A stretch of DNA of 64,000 bases, taken from contig NZ_JAHUXA010000012.1 of NCBI RefSeq assembly GCF_019218745.1, positions 86,153-150,152 on the forward strand, written 5' to 3'. The translations under genes and the position numbers were made by a program. Below the pieces are notes generated by a model. That model searched no databases. It saw nothing but the letters and a program-made list of their open reading frames with translations, and had not been told where the DNA came from. This DNA is from Enterobacter sp. ENT03 (GTDB lineage Bacteria > Pseudomonadota > Gammaproteobacteria > Enterobacterales > Enterobacteriaceae). Of this stretch, positions 45,152-55,700 are shown one piece after another (the first letter of the stretch is position 1; each line of letters starts with the position of its first letter).

Positions 45152-45802
45152 TTGGCAAAACACTATGGCACAGTAGCGATAGCACTGGGTGCGCTATTAC
45201 TGAGCGGGCAGACGCTGGCGCACGGTCAGCATGCGCACGGGAAAGCGCTGAGCGAAATGGAACAAAAAGCAGCGAACGGCGTATTCCAGGACAGTGACGT
45301 GAAAGACCGCAGCCTGAGCGACTGGGACGGCGTGTGGCAGTCGGTTTACCCGCTGCTGGAAAGCGGCGAGCTGGATCCGGTCTTTAAGAAAAAAGCCGAG
45401 CAAGACAAAAGCAAAACCGCAGACCAGATCAAAGCGTATTACCGCAAAGGTTATGCCACGAACGTCGATACCATCGGCATTGAAAACGGTGTGATGGAAT
45501 TCCACACCGGCAATGTCGTTAACGCCTGTAAATACGAGTATGCAGGTTACAAAATCCTCACCTATACCTCCGGTAAGAAGGGCGTGCGCTATCTGTTTGA
45601 ATGTCAGGACGCCAGCAGCAACGCGCCGAAGTTCGTGCAGTTTAGCGATCACACTATCGGCCCGCGTAAATCAGCGCATTACCATATCTTTACCGGCAAC
45701 TCCTCCCAGGACGCGCTGCTAAAAGAGATGGATAACTGGCCGACCTATTACCCATATCAGCTGACCAATGCGCAGGTGGTAGATGAGATGCTGCATCACT
45801 AA
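45152..45802 (+). CDS. zinT: ZinT, periplasmic zinc/cadmium-binding protein
   Basis: This 216-residue protein has signal peptide [17 protein letters not shown]...TLA. A short His-rich N-terminus ([15 protein letters not shown]) is followed by the lipocalin-like ZinT domain ending QVVDEMLHH. Zinc ligand histidines are visible in [15 protein letters not shown]. It helps ZnuABC acquire zinc when zinc is scarce. The start codon is TTG at 45152 with AGGG eight bases before it. The Zur box upstream agrees with the known regulon. In E. coli zinT (yodA) is elsewhere, so its position beside nifJ is a rearrangement. Confidence 0.95.
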   Translation: MAKHYGTVAIALGALLLSGQTLAHGQHAHGKALSEMEQKAANGVFQDSDVKDRSLSDWDGVWQSVYPLLESGELDPVFKKKAEQDKSKTADQIKAYYRKGYATNVDTIGIENGVMEFHTGNVVNACKYEYAGYKILTYTSGKKGVRYLFECQDASSNAPKFVQFSDHTIGPRKSAHYHIFTGNSSQDALLKEMDNWPTYYPYQLTNAQVVDEMLHH

Positions 45803-45811
45803 GATGGCCTA

Positions 45812-45834
45812 AACCCGCTACGGCGGGTTTTTTT
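45812..45834 (+). terminator. Rho-independent terminator of zinT
   Basis: AACCCGC-TAC-GGCGGGTT followed by further T residues stands ten bases after the zinT stop. It is a compact intrinsic terminator. Confidence 0.85.
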
Positions 45835-45975
45835 ATGCGCTGAAGGACATGGGAGCCGCGCCGCAAAATGAGTAAATTCTCATGGCAGGGCAGAAAAAGC
45901 GCGCTCTGGCTCTCGACGTCAGCCGCCGGGCTGCCTATGATGCATAGGTTTTGCTAAATCGATGGGGGAGAAAAA

Positions 45976-46242
45976 ATGCGTGCAGGATTATGGGTAGGGT
46001 GTGCAGCGATGCTGTTATCGGCGTGCAGCAGCGAGCCGGTTCAGCAGGCCACGGCGGCGCATGTCGCGCCAGGCTTAAGAGCCGCTATGACCAGTTCCGG
46101 TGAGGCCAGCTGTGCAATGATCGGCGGATCGCTGTCTATCGCGCGTCAGCTTGATGGCTCTGCCACCGGCATGTGCGCACTGCCCAATGGTAAACGTTGT
46201 AGTGAACAATCGCTTGCTGCAGGCACGTGCGGCACGTACTGA
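45976..46242 (+). CDS. DUF333-type lipoprotein (YoaF-like)
   Basis: This 88-residue protein has a lipoprotein signal MRAGLWVGCAAMLLSAC, with lipidated Cys17. A small cysteine-rich domain follows (SCAMIGGSLS...GMCALPNGKRCSEQSLAAGTC), which matches the DUF333 pattern of putative hemolysin-like proteins such as E. coli YoaF. GGGGGAG precedes the ATG. It is probably anchored in the outer membrane; function unknown. Its stop codon touches that of convergent hslJ with no base between. Confidence 0.8.
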   Translation: MRAGLWVGCAAMLLSACSSEPVQQATAAHVAPGLRAAMTSSGEASCAMIGGSLSIARQLDGSATGMCALPNGKRCSEQSLAAGTCGTY

Positions 46243-46665
46243 TTACTGCCCCAGGTCGGCCAGTTTAAAGATTAACGTCTGCTCCGCGGTTGCCAGCGTC
46301 AGCTGGTTGCCGGTCAGGTCGGCCTGAGCCCCTTCATTCATCATTTTGCTGAAGGTCTGATCCAGCTGGTTACGCTGCGGATCGGCACACATCATGCGCG
46401 TCATCGCCATATTTTTCGCTGACAGCGCGCCGTCGGACACCTTGCCCTGACCGGTGAAGCGGTTACACATCAGGCCGGAGAGATGCATTTTCTCACCGAA
46501 ACTGATTTCTGGCGGATTGCCCTCAGGATTAATTGCGGCACCGTTAACGGTTTGCAGCACAAAGCGGTGATGCATAAGTTCATCCGGCGTCACAGAGACT
46601 TTGCCGTCACGGGCACAGCCAGCAAGCAGCAACGTGGCTGCGGTTAATGCGATAAAAGACTTCAT
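46243..46665 (-). CDS. hslJ: HslJ, heat-inducible META-domain lipoprotein
   Basis: This 140-residue protein has lipobox LLLAGC (Cys17) and a META domain (VNGAAINPEGNPPEISF, MCNRFTGQGKV, TRMMCADP). Length and sequence agree with E. coli HslJ, an outer-membrane lipoprotein linked to novobiocin resistance and heat induction. It lies just downstream of ldhA on the same strand, as in E. coli, but is separated from it by a hairpin. Confidence 0.95.
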   Translation of the reverse strand: MKSFIALTAATLLLAGCARDGKVSVTPDELMHHRFVLQTVNGAAINPEGNPPEISFGEKMHLSGLMCNRFTGQGKVSDGALSAKNMAMTRMMCADPQRNQLDQTFSKMMNEGAQADLTGNQLTLATAEQTLIFKLADLGQ

Positions 46666-46746
46666 AAAACTCCCTGGATATTCTCCGTGATCGAGCGCCG
46701 ATTTTATCAGGCGTCATAAGGTTGTCTTGCAGGAAAATCTGAAAGC

Positions 46747-46767
46747 GCTCCCCACACCAGGGGGAGC
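46747..46767 (-). terminator. Hairpin downstream of ldhA
   Basis: GCTCCCC and GGGGAGC form a seven-pair stem with a seven-base loop, starting 11 bases after the ldhA stop on the minus strand. The following T-run is weak (GCTTTC). Confidence 0.6.
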
Positions 46768-46778
46768 AAAAGACGGGA

Positions 46779-47768
46779 TCAGACCAGCGCGTTCGGGCAA
46801 TTTTCGCCTTTCTCAAGCTGACGCAGGTTTTCCAGCGTGGTTTCTGAAATGCTGATCAAGGCTTCGGCCGTCAGGAACGCCTGATGCCCGGTGAACAGCA
46901 CGTTGTGACAGGCAGACAGACGGCGGAACACGTCATCCTGGATCACGTCGTTGGATTTGTCTTCGAAGAACAGATCGCGTTCGTTCTCATACACGTCCAT
47001 CCCCAGCGCGCCGATTTTCTGGGTTTTCAGCGCTTCGATCGCCGCCTGGGAATCCACGAGGCCGCCACGGCTGGTATTGATGATCATCACGCCGTCTTTC
47101 ATCTGCTCAAACGACGAGCGGTTCAGCAGATGATAGTTTTCCTCGGTCAGCGGGCAGTGCAGGGAGATCACATCCGACTGGGCAAACAGCGTCGGCAGAT
47201 CCACATACTCCACGCCCAGCTCCAGCGCCGCCTCACTCGGATAGGGATCAAACGCCAGCAGACGCATACCAAAACCTTTCAGAATACGCAGCGCCGCCAC
47301 GCCGATTTTACCGGTGCCGATCACGCCTGCGGTTTTGCCGTACATGGTGAATCCGGTCAGGCCTTCCAGCGAGAAGTTGGCATCACGGGTACGCTGATAC
47401 GCGCGGTGAATACGACGGTTCAAGGCCATCATCATCCCCACGGCATGTTCTGCCACGGCTTCCGGGGAGTAGGCCGGGACGCGAACCACTTTCAGTCCGA
47501 GTTCTTTGGCAGCCTCAAGATCAACGTTGTTAAAGCCCGCGCAGCGCAGCGCGATAAACTTCACACCATGATTTTTCAGTTCTTGCAGTACCGGACGGCT
47601 GCCATCATCATTCACAAAAATGCAGACGCCATCGCAACCATGGGCGGTTTTCGCGGTTTTCTCAGTCAGCAGAAAGTCAAAAAATTCAAGCTCGTAGTTA
47701 TAATGCTCGTTAACATGCTGCAAATACTTTTTATCGTACTGCTTTGTGCTATAGACGGCGAGTTTCAT
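46779..47768 (-). CDS. ldhA: LdhA, fermentative D-lactate dehydrogenase
   Basis: This 329-residue 2-hydroxyacid dehydrogenase matches E. coli LdhA. The NAD-binding motif is GTGKIGVAALRILKGFG, the catalytic Arg is in the INTSRGGLVD segment, and the Glu-His relay follows (VYENERDLFFEDKS, FTGHQAFLT). It reduces pyruvate to D-lactate with NADH under fermentation. It is divergent from ydbH. Confidence 0.97.
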   Translation of the reverse strand: MKLAVYSTKQYDKKYLQHVNEHYNYELEFFDFLLTEKTAKTAHGCDGVCIFVNDDGSRPVLQELKNHGVKFIALRCAGFNNVDLEAAKELGLKVVRVPAYSPEAVAEHAVGMMMALNRRIHRAYQRTRDANFSLEGLTGFTMYGKTAGVIGTGKIGVAALRILKGFGMRLLAFDPYPSEAALELGVEYVDLPTLFAQSDVISLHCPLTEENYHLLNRSSFEQMKDGVMIINTSRGGLVDSQAAIEALKTQKIGALGMDVYENERDLFFEDKSNDVIQDDVFRRLSACHNVLFTGHQAFLTAEALISISETTLENLRQLEKGENCPNALV

Positions 47769-47935
47769 AAGACTTTCTCCAGTGATTGTAAAATCAATCC
47801 AGCGTAATGAATAATTTTAGAACATCTACGCTTATAAGCTATCAGAAGCATTCACTTCACCAATGTGTGTAAGCATGCCACAATAAGGCCACGGAAAGAC
47901 AGAAAATTGATGCCAAATCAGGATATTAACTACCC

Positions 47936-50575
47936 ATGAAGGGTATATACAAAGTTGCGCTCGCGCTGCTCTTACTGTTCATACTCTTGCCGCTTACGCT
48001 GCTAATGACGCTGGCGCATTGGGTGCCGGGGCTGGCCGGGATCTGGTTACCGGTCGGTACGCGCATCGCGTTTGAAGAGAGCCCACGCCTGACGCGGCAC
48101 GCGCTGCAAATTCCTGATTTACTTTATCTGGTGGACGACTGCCCACTGGCGCAGATTAAAAACGCAGCGTTAACGCATCCGAGCCGCTGGCAGCTGAATA
48201 TTGGCACGCTGGTGCTCAATTCTGCCTGTCTGAAAAAACTGCCGCAGACCACGCCATCGCCCGGCGCGCCGCGCACCCTCGCGCAGTGGCAGTCCATGCT
48301 GCCTTATACCTGGGTCAATATCGATAAGCTGACGATCACCCCCTGGCAGCAGTGGGAAGGAAAAATCGCCCTCGCGCTGACACCCGCGCGCCAGCAACTG
48401 CGCTACGACGGCGAGCGCGTCACGGTTCAGGCGCAACTGGACGGGCAGGCGCTGAAGGTGGAACAATTCGCGGTTAAACTCGCTGAAAATCAGCCGCCCC
48501 TGAGCCTCGCCGGGGAATTCACACTGCCGCTGGTGCCGGACGGGCTACCGATTAACGGCCACGCTGCCACCACGCTGCGCTTGCCGCAAAGCCCGGACCC
48601 CGTGGAGGCGGAAATCGAATGGCGCGACAACGAGGGCCAACTGATCGTCATGGCGCGCGACGCCGCCGATCCACTGCTTGATCTTCCGTGGCAAATCACA
48701 CCGCAGCAGCTCACCATCAGCGATGGCCGCTGGAACTGGCCGTATCAGGGCATTCCGTTAAGCGGGCGGGTCGGTCTGCGCATTAAAAACTGGCAGGCGG
48801 GGCTGGACGGCGCTGAAATCAGTGGCCGGATGAACGTGCTGACCCAGGGCGATGCGGGTAAAGGCAACGCGGTGCTTACCATCGGGCCAGGGCGTCTGAG
48901 CCTTGAGAACAGCGATCTGCCTCTGCAACTGACCGGCGAGGCCAAGCAAAACGATTTAATTTTGTACGCCGTGTTACCGGCCCATTTGAGCGGCAGTCTT
49001 ACCGATCCGCTGCTGGCGTTCAGCCCCGGCGCGCTGCTGCGCTCCCGCGGTACCATTATTGATTCCCTGAATATTGATGAAGTGCGCTGGCCGCTGGCAG
49101 GCGTGAAAGTCACCCAGCGCGGCATTGATGGTCGCTTACAGGCCATTCTGCGCGCCCATGAAAACCAGATGGGAGATTTTACTCTGCATCTTGACGGCCA
49201 GGCCCATGACTTCCTGCCGGATAACGGCCTGTGGCAGTGGCGCTACTGGGGCGCAGGCCAGTTCACGCCGATGCAGGCGCGCTGGGATGTCGCCGGTAAA
49301 GGCGAGTGGCGCGATGACGTGATCCTGCTGACCGATCTCTCCACCGGTTTCGACCAGCTACAGTATGGCACCATGCATGTGGATAAACCCCGGCTGGTGC
49401 TGGATACGCCAATCCGCTGGCAGCGTGACGAACAGCATCCGCAGTTCAGCGGCGCACTGTCTCTCGACGCCGCGCAAACCACCTTCAGCGGCGGCAGCGT
49501 ATTACCGCCCTCGACGCTAAAATTCAGCGTTGAAGGACGCGAACCGACGGTCTTCCAGTTCAAAGGCGATCTCCACGCACAGGCGATCGGCCCGGTGCGG
49601 GTTAACGGCCGCTGGGACGGCGAACGGCTGCGCGGGCAGGCGTGGTGGCCGCGCCAGGCACTGAACGTCTTTCAGCCGCTGGTGCCGCCAGACTGGAAAA
49701 TGGCCCTGCGCGACGGCGAAATGTACGCGCAGATCGCTTTTTCCGCCGCCGCCGGGCAAGGTTTCGAAGCCGGGGGCCACGGCGTGCTCAAGGGCGGCAG
49801 CGCGTGGATGCCCGACAATCAGTTAACAGGCGTGGACTTTGTGCTGCCGTTCCGCTTTAGTGAGGGGACCTGGCAACTGGGCACGCGCGGGCCCGTCACG
49901 TTGCGCATTGGCGAAATCGTCAATCAGGTGACGGCGAAAAACTTCACCGCCGATTTGCAGGGCGCGTATCCGTGGAGCGACGAAAACCCGCTGCGCCTGA
50001 GCGACGTCAGCGTCGATATGCTCGGCGGGAAAATCACCCTCCGCCAGCTGCGTATGCCGCAGCACGACGCGGCGCTGTTGCGGCTGGAGCATATTTCCGC
50101 CAGCGAAATTATCAGTGCCGTGAATACCAAACAGTTCGCCATGTCCGGCGCGCTGAACGGCGCACTGCCGCTGTGGCTGAATAATGATAAATGGATCATC
50201 AAGGATGGCTGGTTGAGCAATCCGGGTGCACTGACGCTACGTCTTGATAAAGACACCGCCGACGCGCTGGTGCACGATAATATTGCAGCGGGCGCGGCGA
50301 TTAGCTGGCTACGCTATATGGAGATTTCGCACTCCTGGACGCATATCGATCTGGATAATCACGGCGTGATGAAGATGCGCGCCGCCCTGAAAGGCATCAG
50401 TTACGTTGATGGCAAAAGCAATGCGGTCAATCTGAACTATAACCATGAAGAAAATGTCTTCACGTTATGGCGCAGTTTACGTTATGGCGACAATTTGCAG
50501 TCATGGCTTGAACAACATGCGACAGTGCCGGATAACCGCTGCGCGCCTGGCAAGGAATGTGAGGTAAGACAATGA
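47936..50575 (+). CDS. ydbH: YdbH, AsmA-like inner membrane lipid transport protein
   Basis: This 879-residue protein has the E. coli YdbH length. A single N-terminal transmembrane helix (about residues 6-29, VALALLLLFILLPLTLLMTL) precedes a very long beta-rich periplasmic body of the AsmA-like/TamB family. YdbH spans the periplasm as a hydrophobic groove and moves phospholipid towards the outer membrane, redundantly with TamB and YhdP. It overlaps ynbE by four bases (ATGA), and YnbE is its known outer-membrane lipoprotein partner. Confidence 0.95.
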   Translation: MKGIYKVALALLLLFILLPLTLLMTLAHWVPGLAGIWLPVGTRIAFEESPRLTRHALQIPDLLYLVDDCPLAQIKNAALTHPSRWQLNIGTLVLNSACLKKLPQTTPSPGAPRTLAQWQSMLPYTWVNIDKLTITPWQQWEGKIALALTPARQQLRYDGERVTVQAQLDGQALKVEQFAVKLAENQPPLSLAGEFTLPLVPDGLPINGHAATTLRLPQSPDPVEAEIEWRDNEGQLIVMARDAADPLLDLPWQITPQQLTISDGRWNWPYQGIPLSGRVGLRIKNWQAGLDGAEISGRMNVLTQGDAGKGNAVLTIGPGRLSLENSDLPLQLTGEAKQNDLILYAVLPAHLSGSLTDPLLAFSPGALLRSRGTIIDSLNIDEVRWPLAGVKVTQRGIDGRLQAILRAHENQMGDFTLHLDGQAHDFLPDNGLWQWRYWGAGQFTPMQARWDVAGKGEWRDDVILLTDLSTGFDQLQYGTMHVDKPRLVLDTPIRWQRDEQHPQFSGALSLDAAQTTFSGGSVLPPSTLKFSVEGREPTVFQFKGDLHAQAIGPVRVNGRWDGERLRGQAWWPRQALNVFQPLVPPDWKMALRDGEMYAQIAFSAAAGQGFEAGGHGVLKGGSAWMPDNQLTGVDFVLPFRFSEGTWQLGTRGPVTLRIGEIVNQVTAKNFTADLQGAYPWSDENPLRLSDVSVDMLGGKITLRQLRMPQHDAALLRLEHISASEIISAVNTKQFAMSGALNGALPLWLNNDKWIIKDGWLSNPGALTLRLDKDTADALVHDNIAAGAAISWLRYMEISHSWTHIDLDNHGVMKMRAALKGISYVDGKSNAVNLNYNHEENVFTLWRSLRYGDNLQSWLEQHATVPDNRCAPGKECEVRQ

Positions 50576-50760
50576 AATTCCGATTAATCGCGCTGTGCGC
50601 GCCGCTGATGTTGCTTACCGGCTGCACGCCGCGCATTGAAGTGGCGGCGCCGTCCACGCCGATCACCATCAATATGAATGTGAAGATCGACCACGATATT
50701 CATATAAAAGCGGATAAAGACGTCGAAACGCTGCTGAAGACGCGCAGCGATTTACTATAA
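50572..50760 (+). CDS. ynbE: YnbE, outer membrane lipoprotein partner of YdbH
   Basis: This 62-residue lipoprotein has lipobox LLTGC with Cys18. A short mature part with alternating strands (ITINMNVKIDHDIHIKADKD) can augment the C-terminal beta sheet of YdbH. It is close to E. coli YnbE. In E. coli ydbL follows and regulates this interaction; here it is missing and an aldo-keto reductase gene begins 20 bases on. Confidence 0.93.
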   Translation: MKFRLIALCAPLMLLTGCTPRIEVAAPSTPITINMNVKIDHDIHIKADKDVETLLKTRSDLL

Positions 50761-50780
50761 CCCATGCAGGAAGGATCGTT

Positions 50781-51647
50781 ATGACGCACACCACAGCAAA
50801 CACCTTTACCTTCGGCGGAATGACCGTCAACCGTCTGGGCTACGGCGCAATGCAGCTTGCCGGTCCTGGCGTTTACGGCCCGCCGAAAGATCATGACGCG
50901 GCGCTGGCGGTGCTGCGCGAAGCCATTGCGCTCGGCGTTAATCATATTGATACCAGCGATTTTTATGGTCCACACATCACCAACCGTATCATCCGCGAGG
51001 CGCTGCATCCTTACCCGGACGATCTGGTGATCGTCACCAAAATCGGCGCACGTCGCGATGAGAAGGCGGCCTGGCTGCCAGCGTTTTCCGCCGATGAGCT
51101 GAAACAGGCGGTACACGATAATTTGCGTAATCTGGGCGTGGAGGCGCTGGACGTGGTGAACCTGCGTTCGATGCTCGGTGACGGGCATGGCCCGGCGGAA
51201 GGGTCGCTGGCGGAGCATGTGCGGGTACTGGCAGATCTGCAACAGCAGGGGCTGGTGAAACACATTGGTCTGAGTAATGTCACCGCCACTCAGGTCGCCG
51301 AAGCGCGTGACATTGTGGAGGTGGTGTGCGTGCAGAATCTCTACAACATTGCGCATCGTGAGGATGACGCGCTGATCGACGCGCTCGCCCGTGATGGTAT
51401 CGCCTACGTGCCGTTCTTCCCGCTGGGCGGCTTTACGCCGTTGCAGTCCTCCACGCTGTCTGAGGTGGCGGCGAGCCTGAATGCGACGCCCATGCAGGTG
51501 GCGCTGGCCTGGCTGCTGCGTCGTTCGCCAAATATCCTGTTGATTCCGGGCACGTCGTCAGTCACGCATCTGCGTGAAAATATGGCGGCGGCAGAACTGG
51601 AATTATCAAAAGAGGTGCTGGCTACGCTTGAGAGTATTGGCGGGTAA
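50781..51647 (+). CDS. ydbC: YdbC, aldo/keto reductase (pyridoxal reductase type)
   Basis: This 288-residue TIM-barrel aldo-keto reductase is close to E. coli YdbC (also called PdxI). Asp-Tyr of the catalytic tetrad is in IDTSDFYGPH, the Lys in VTKIGARR, and the NADP-binding C-terminal loop is LIPGTSSVTHLREN. The E. coli enzyme reduces pyridoxal to pyridoxine with NADPH. AGGAAGG precedes the ATG. It sits directly behind ynbE and may be transcribed with it; the E. coli genes between them (ydbL, feaRB, tynA, paa) are absent. Confidence 0.92.
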   Translation: MTHTTANTFTFGGMTVNRLGYGAMQLAGPGVYGPPKDHDAALAVLREAIALGVNHIDTSDFYGPHITNRIIREALHPYPDDLVIVTKIGARRDEKAAWLPAFSADELKQAVHDNLRNLGVEALDVVNLRSMLGDGHGPAEGSLAEHVRVLADLQQQGLVKHIGLSNVTATQVAEARDIVEVVCVQNLYNIAHREDDALIDALARDGIAYVPFFPLGGFTPLQSSTLSEVAASLNATPMQVALAWLLRRSPNILLIPGTSSVTHLRENMAAAELELSKEVLATLESIGG

Positions 51648-51658
51648 GGTGTGAATTG

Positions 51659-51971
51659 CCCGGTGGCGCTGGCGCTTACCGGGCCTACAATACACGTTGC
51701 TTAGTGAACCCCAGGCCCGTGCAAGCGTAGCGCCGCCGGGCATAAATACAGGTTACTTCGTGAACCGTAGGCCCGTGCAAGCGCAGCGCCGCCGGGCATA
51801 AATACAGGTTGCTACGTGAACCGCAGGCCCGTGCAAGCGTAGCGCCGCCGGGCATAAATACAGGTTACTTCGTGAACCGTAGGCCCGTGCAAGCGCAGCG
51901 CCGCCGGGCATAAATACAGGTTGTTTCGTGAACCGTAGGCCCGTGCAAGCGTAGCGCCGCCGGGCATAAAT
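51659..51971. repeat. REP-type array: five 56-base tandem units plus an inverted leader
   Basis: A REP-like arm (GCCCGGTGGCGCTGGCGCTT, 51659 on) is followed by five tandem units that start AGGCCCGTGCAAGCG at 51713, 51769, 51825, 51881 and 51937. Each has the palindromic REP core (AGGCCCG...GCCGCCGGGC) and a linker ATAAATACAGGTT...CGTGAACCG. Units 1 and 3 share T and units 2 and 4 share C in CAAGCG[T/C]AGC, so a 112-base dimer seems to have been duplicated. It lies between convergent ydbC and azoR. Confidence 0.92.
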
Positions 51972-51981
51972 CATCAAAACG

Positions 51982-52599
<618 letters not shown>

Positions 52600-52789
52600 T
52601 TATGAATGTATGTTGAGGTTTAGCCTCAATAATTACGCTCACTCTATTCACAATTTGCCGCCATGAATAGCGCAATATATCGATTTCATTGTTCGAATTT
52701 TTTGAATAAGCCAAAGAATGCGGCAATGTGATAATCTACAGTAAATGCAACAGAGAAATTTTCCCGGCAGTGTGCTGCCCGATAACCTT

Positions 52790-55700
52790 ATGACAGAACA
52801 ACAAAATTTCACTTTCTCCGCCCTCAATCAACAGCTTGAGACGCTAATGCTGCGCGACAAACAGCGCTTCGCGCGCCGTCTGCACGGGGCCAGAAAAGTT
52901 AAAAATCCTGACGCGCAACAGGCCATCTACCAGACGATGGCGCAGGAAATTGAACAGGCGGCCGAAAAAGTTCGCCTGCGCATTGCCGCGCGTCCGGCGA
53001 TCACCTACCCGGATAATCTGCCGGTCAGCCAGAAGAAACAGGACATTCTGGAAGCTATTCGCGATCACCAGGTGGTCATCGTTGCCGGGGAGACTGGCTC
53101 CGGGAAAACCACCCAGTTGCCGAAAATCTGCATGGAGCTGGGGCGCGGGGTTACCGGGCTGATCGGCCATACGCAGCCACGTCGACTGGCGGCGCGTACC
53201 GTGGCCAGCCGTATTGCCGAGGAGCTGAAAAGCGAGCCGGGTGGCTGCATCGGCTATAAAGTACGTTTCAGCGATCACATCAGCGACAACACCATGGTCA
53301 AGCTGATGACCGACGGGATCCTGCTGGCGGAGATCCAGCAAGACCGCCTGCTGATGCAGTACGACACCATCATTATCGACGAAGCGCACGAGCGCAGTCT
53401 GAACATCGATTTTCTGCTCGGCTATTTCAAAGAACTGCTGCCGAAACGCCCGGATCTGAAAGTCATCATCACCTCGGCGACCATCGATCCGGAACGTTTT
53501 TCCCGCCACTTTGATAACGCGCCGATCATCGAAGTCTCTGGCCGTACATATCCGGTGGAAGTGCGCTACCGGCCGATAGTGGAAGAGGCAGACGACACCG
53601 AGCGCGACCAGCTTCAGGCTATTTTTGACGCCGTGGACGAACTGGGGCGTGAAAGCGCTGGCGACATTTTGATTTTCCTGAGCGGTGAGCGGGAGATCCG
53701 CGACACCGCCGATGCGCTCAACAAACTTAATCTGCGTCATACCGAAGTGCTGCCACTGTATGCCCGGCTGTCGAACAGCGAGCAAAACCGCGTGTTCCAG
53801 TCCCACAGCGGACGGCGCATCGTGCTGGCGACCAACGTGGCGGAAACCTCGCTCACCGTACCGGGCATCAAGTACGTTATCGATCCCGGCACGGCGCGCA
53901 TCAGCCGCTACAGTTTCCGTACCAAAGTGCAGCGCCTGCCGATTGAACCGATCTCCCAGGCGTCAGCGAACCAGCGTAAAGGTCGCTGTGGTCGTGTCTC
54001 TGAAGGGATCTGTATCCGGCTCTATTCGGAAGATGATTTCCTGTCGCGTCCGGAATTTACCGATCCCGAAATTCTGCGCACCAACCTGGCGTCGGTCATT
54101 TTACAGATGACCGCGCTGGGGCTGGGCGACATCGCCGCGTTCCCGTTCGTTGAAGCGCCGGACAAGCGCAATATTCAGGACGGTGTGCGTCTGCTGGAAG
54201 AGCTGGGGGCGATCACCACCGATGAACAGCAAACGGCGTATAAGCTGACGCCTCAGGGCCGCCAGCTTTCGCAGTTGCCGGTGGATCCGCGTCTGGCGCG
54301 CATGGTGCTGGAAGCGCAAAAACTGGGCTGTGTGCGGGAAGCGATGATCATCACCTCGGCGTTGTCCATTCAGGATCCGCGCGAGCGACCGATGGACAAG
54401 CAACAGGCGTCGGACGAAAAACACCGCCGTTTCCACGACAAAGAGTCCGATTTCCTCGCCTTTGTGAATCTGTGGAACTACCTTGGCGAGCAGCAAAAAG
54501 CGCTGTCCTCAAACAGCTTCCGCCGTCTGTGCCGCACCGAATACCTTAATTATCTGCGCGTGCGGGAATGGCAGGATATTTACACCCAGCTGCGGCAGGT
54601 GGTGAAAGAGCTGGGCATACCGGTGAACAGTGAACCGGCGGAATACCGTGAAATTCATATCGCCATGCTGACCGGCCTGCTATCGCATATCGGCATGAAA
54701 GACGCCGATAAGCAGGAATTTACCGGCGCACGTAACGCCCGTTTCGCCATCTTCCCCGGCTCCGGATTATTCAAAAAGCCGCCGAAGTGGACGATGGTCG
54801 CCGAGCTGGTGGAAACCAGCCGCTTATGGGGACGCATCGCCGCGCGTATCGATCCGGAATGGGTCGAGCCGGTAGCGCAGCATCTGATCAAGCGTTCCTA
54901 CAGCGAACCGCACTGGGAGCGGGCGCAGGGCGCGGTAATGGCGACGGAAAAGGTCACGCTCTACGGTTTGCCGATCGTCAGCGCACGCAAGGTGAACTAC
55001 AGCCAGATCGACCCGATGCTGTGCCGCGAGCTGTTTATCCGTCATGCGCTGGTGGAAGGTGACTGGCAGACGCGCCACGCCTTTTTCCGCGACAACCTGA
55101 AGCTGCGCTCCGAAGTGGAAGAGCTGGAGCACAAATCGCGCCGCCGCGACATTTTAGTGGACGACGACACGCTGTTTGAGTTTTACGACCAGCGCATCAG
55201 CCACGAGGTGATTTCCGCCCGCCACTTCGATAGCTGGTGGAAGAAAGCGAGCCGTGAAACGCCGGATCTGCTGAACTTTGAAAAGAACATGCTGATCAAA
55301 GAGGGCGCGGAGCAGGTCAGCAAGCTTGACTATCCGAACTTCTGGCATCAGGGCAACCTCAAGCTGCGCCTGAGCTACCAGTTTGAACCGGGTGCCGACG
55401 CCGACGGCGTGACGGTACACATTCCGCTGCCGCTGTTAAATCAGGTAGAGGACGCCGGGTTTGAGTGGCAGATCCCAGGGCTGCGGCGCGAACTGATTAT
55501 CGCGCTGATCAAATCTCTGCCGAAGCCGGTACGCCGCAACTTTGTTCCCGCGCCGAACTATGCCGAAGCCTTTTTAGGCCGCGTGACGCCGCTGGAGCTG
55601 CCGCTGCTGGATGCGCTGGAGCGCGAACTGCGTCGCATGACCGGCGTGACCGTTGACCGCGAGGCGTGGCAGTGGGATCAGGTGCCGGATCACCTGAAAA

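Noticed and set aside
46884..47807. Plus-strand open frame of 307 codons antisense to ldhA
   Set aside because: ldhA is unmistakable on the minus strand, and the antisense product has no recognisable domain or start signal.
51713..51971. Regular direct repeats resembling a CRISPR array
   Set aside because: The repeated unit is continuous, with linkers also conserved; there are no unique spacers and no cas genes. The units are palindromic REP elements.
51753..51977. Open frame of 74 codons on the minus strand through the repeat array
   Set aside because: It exists only because the REP units lack stops in that strand. The unit length of 56 is not a multiple of three and the product changes frame at each repeat; no ribosome site.
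52844..53806. Minus-strand open frame of 320 codons inside hrpA
   Set aside because: Antisense shadow of the helicase domain; no homology features.
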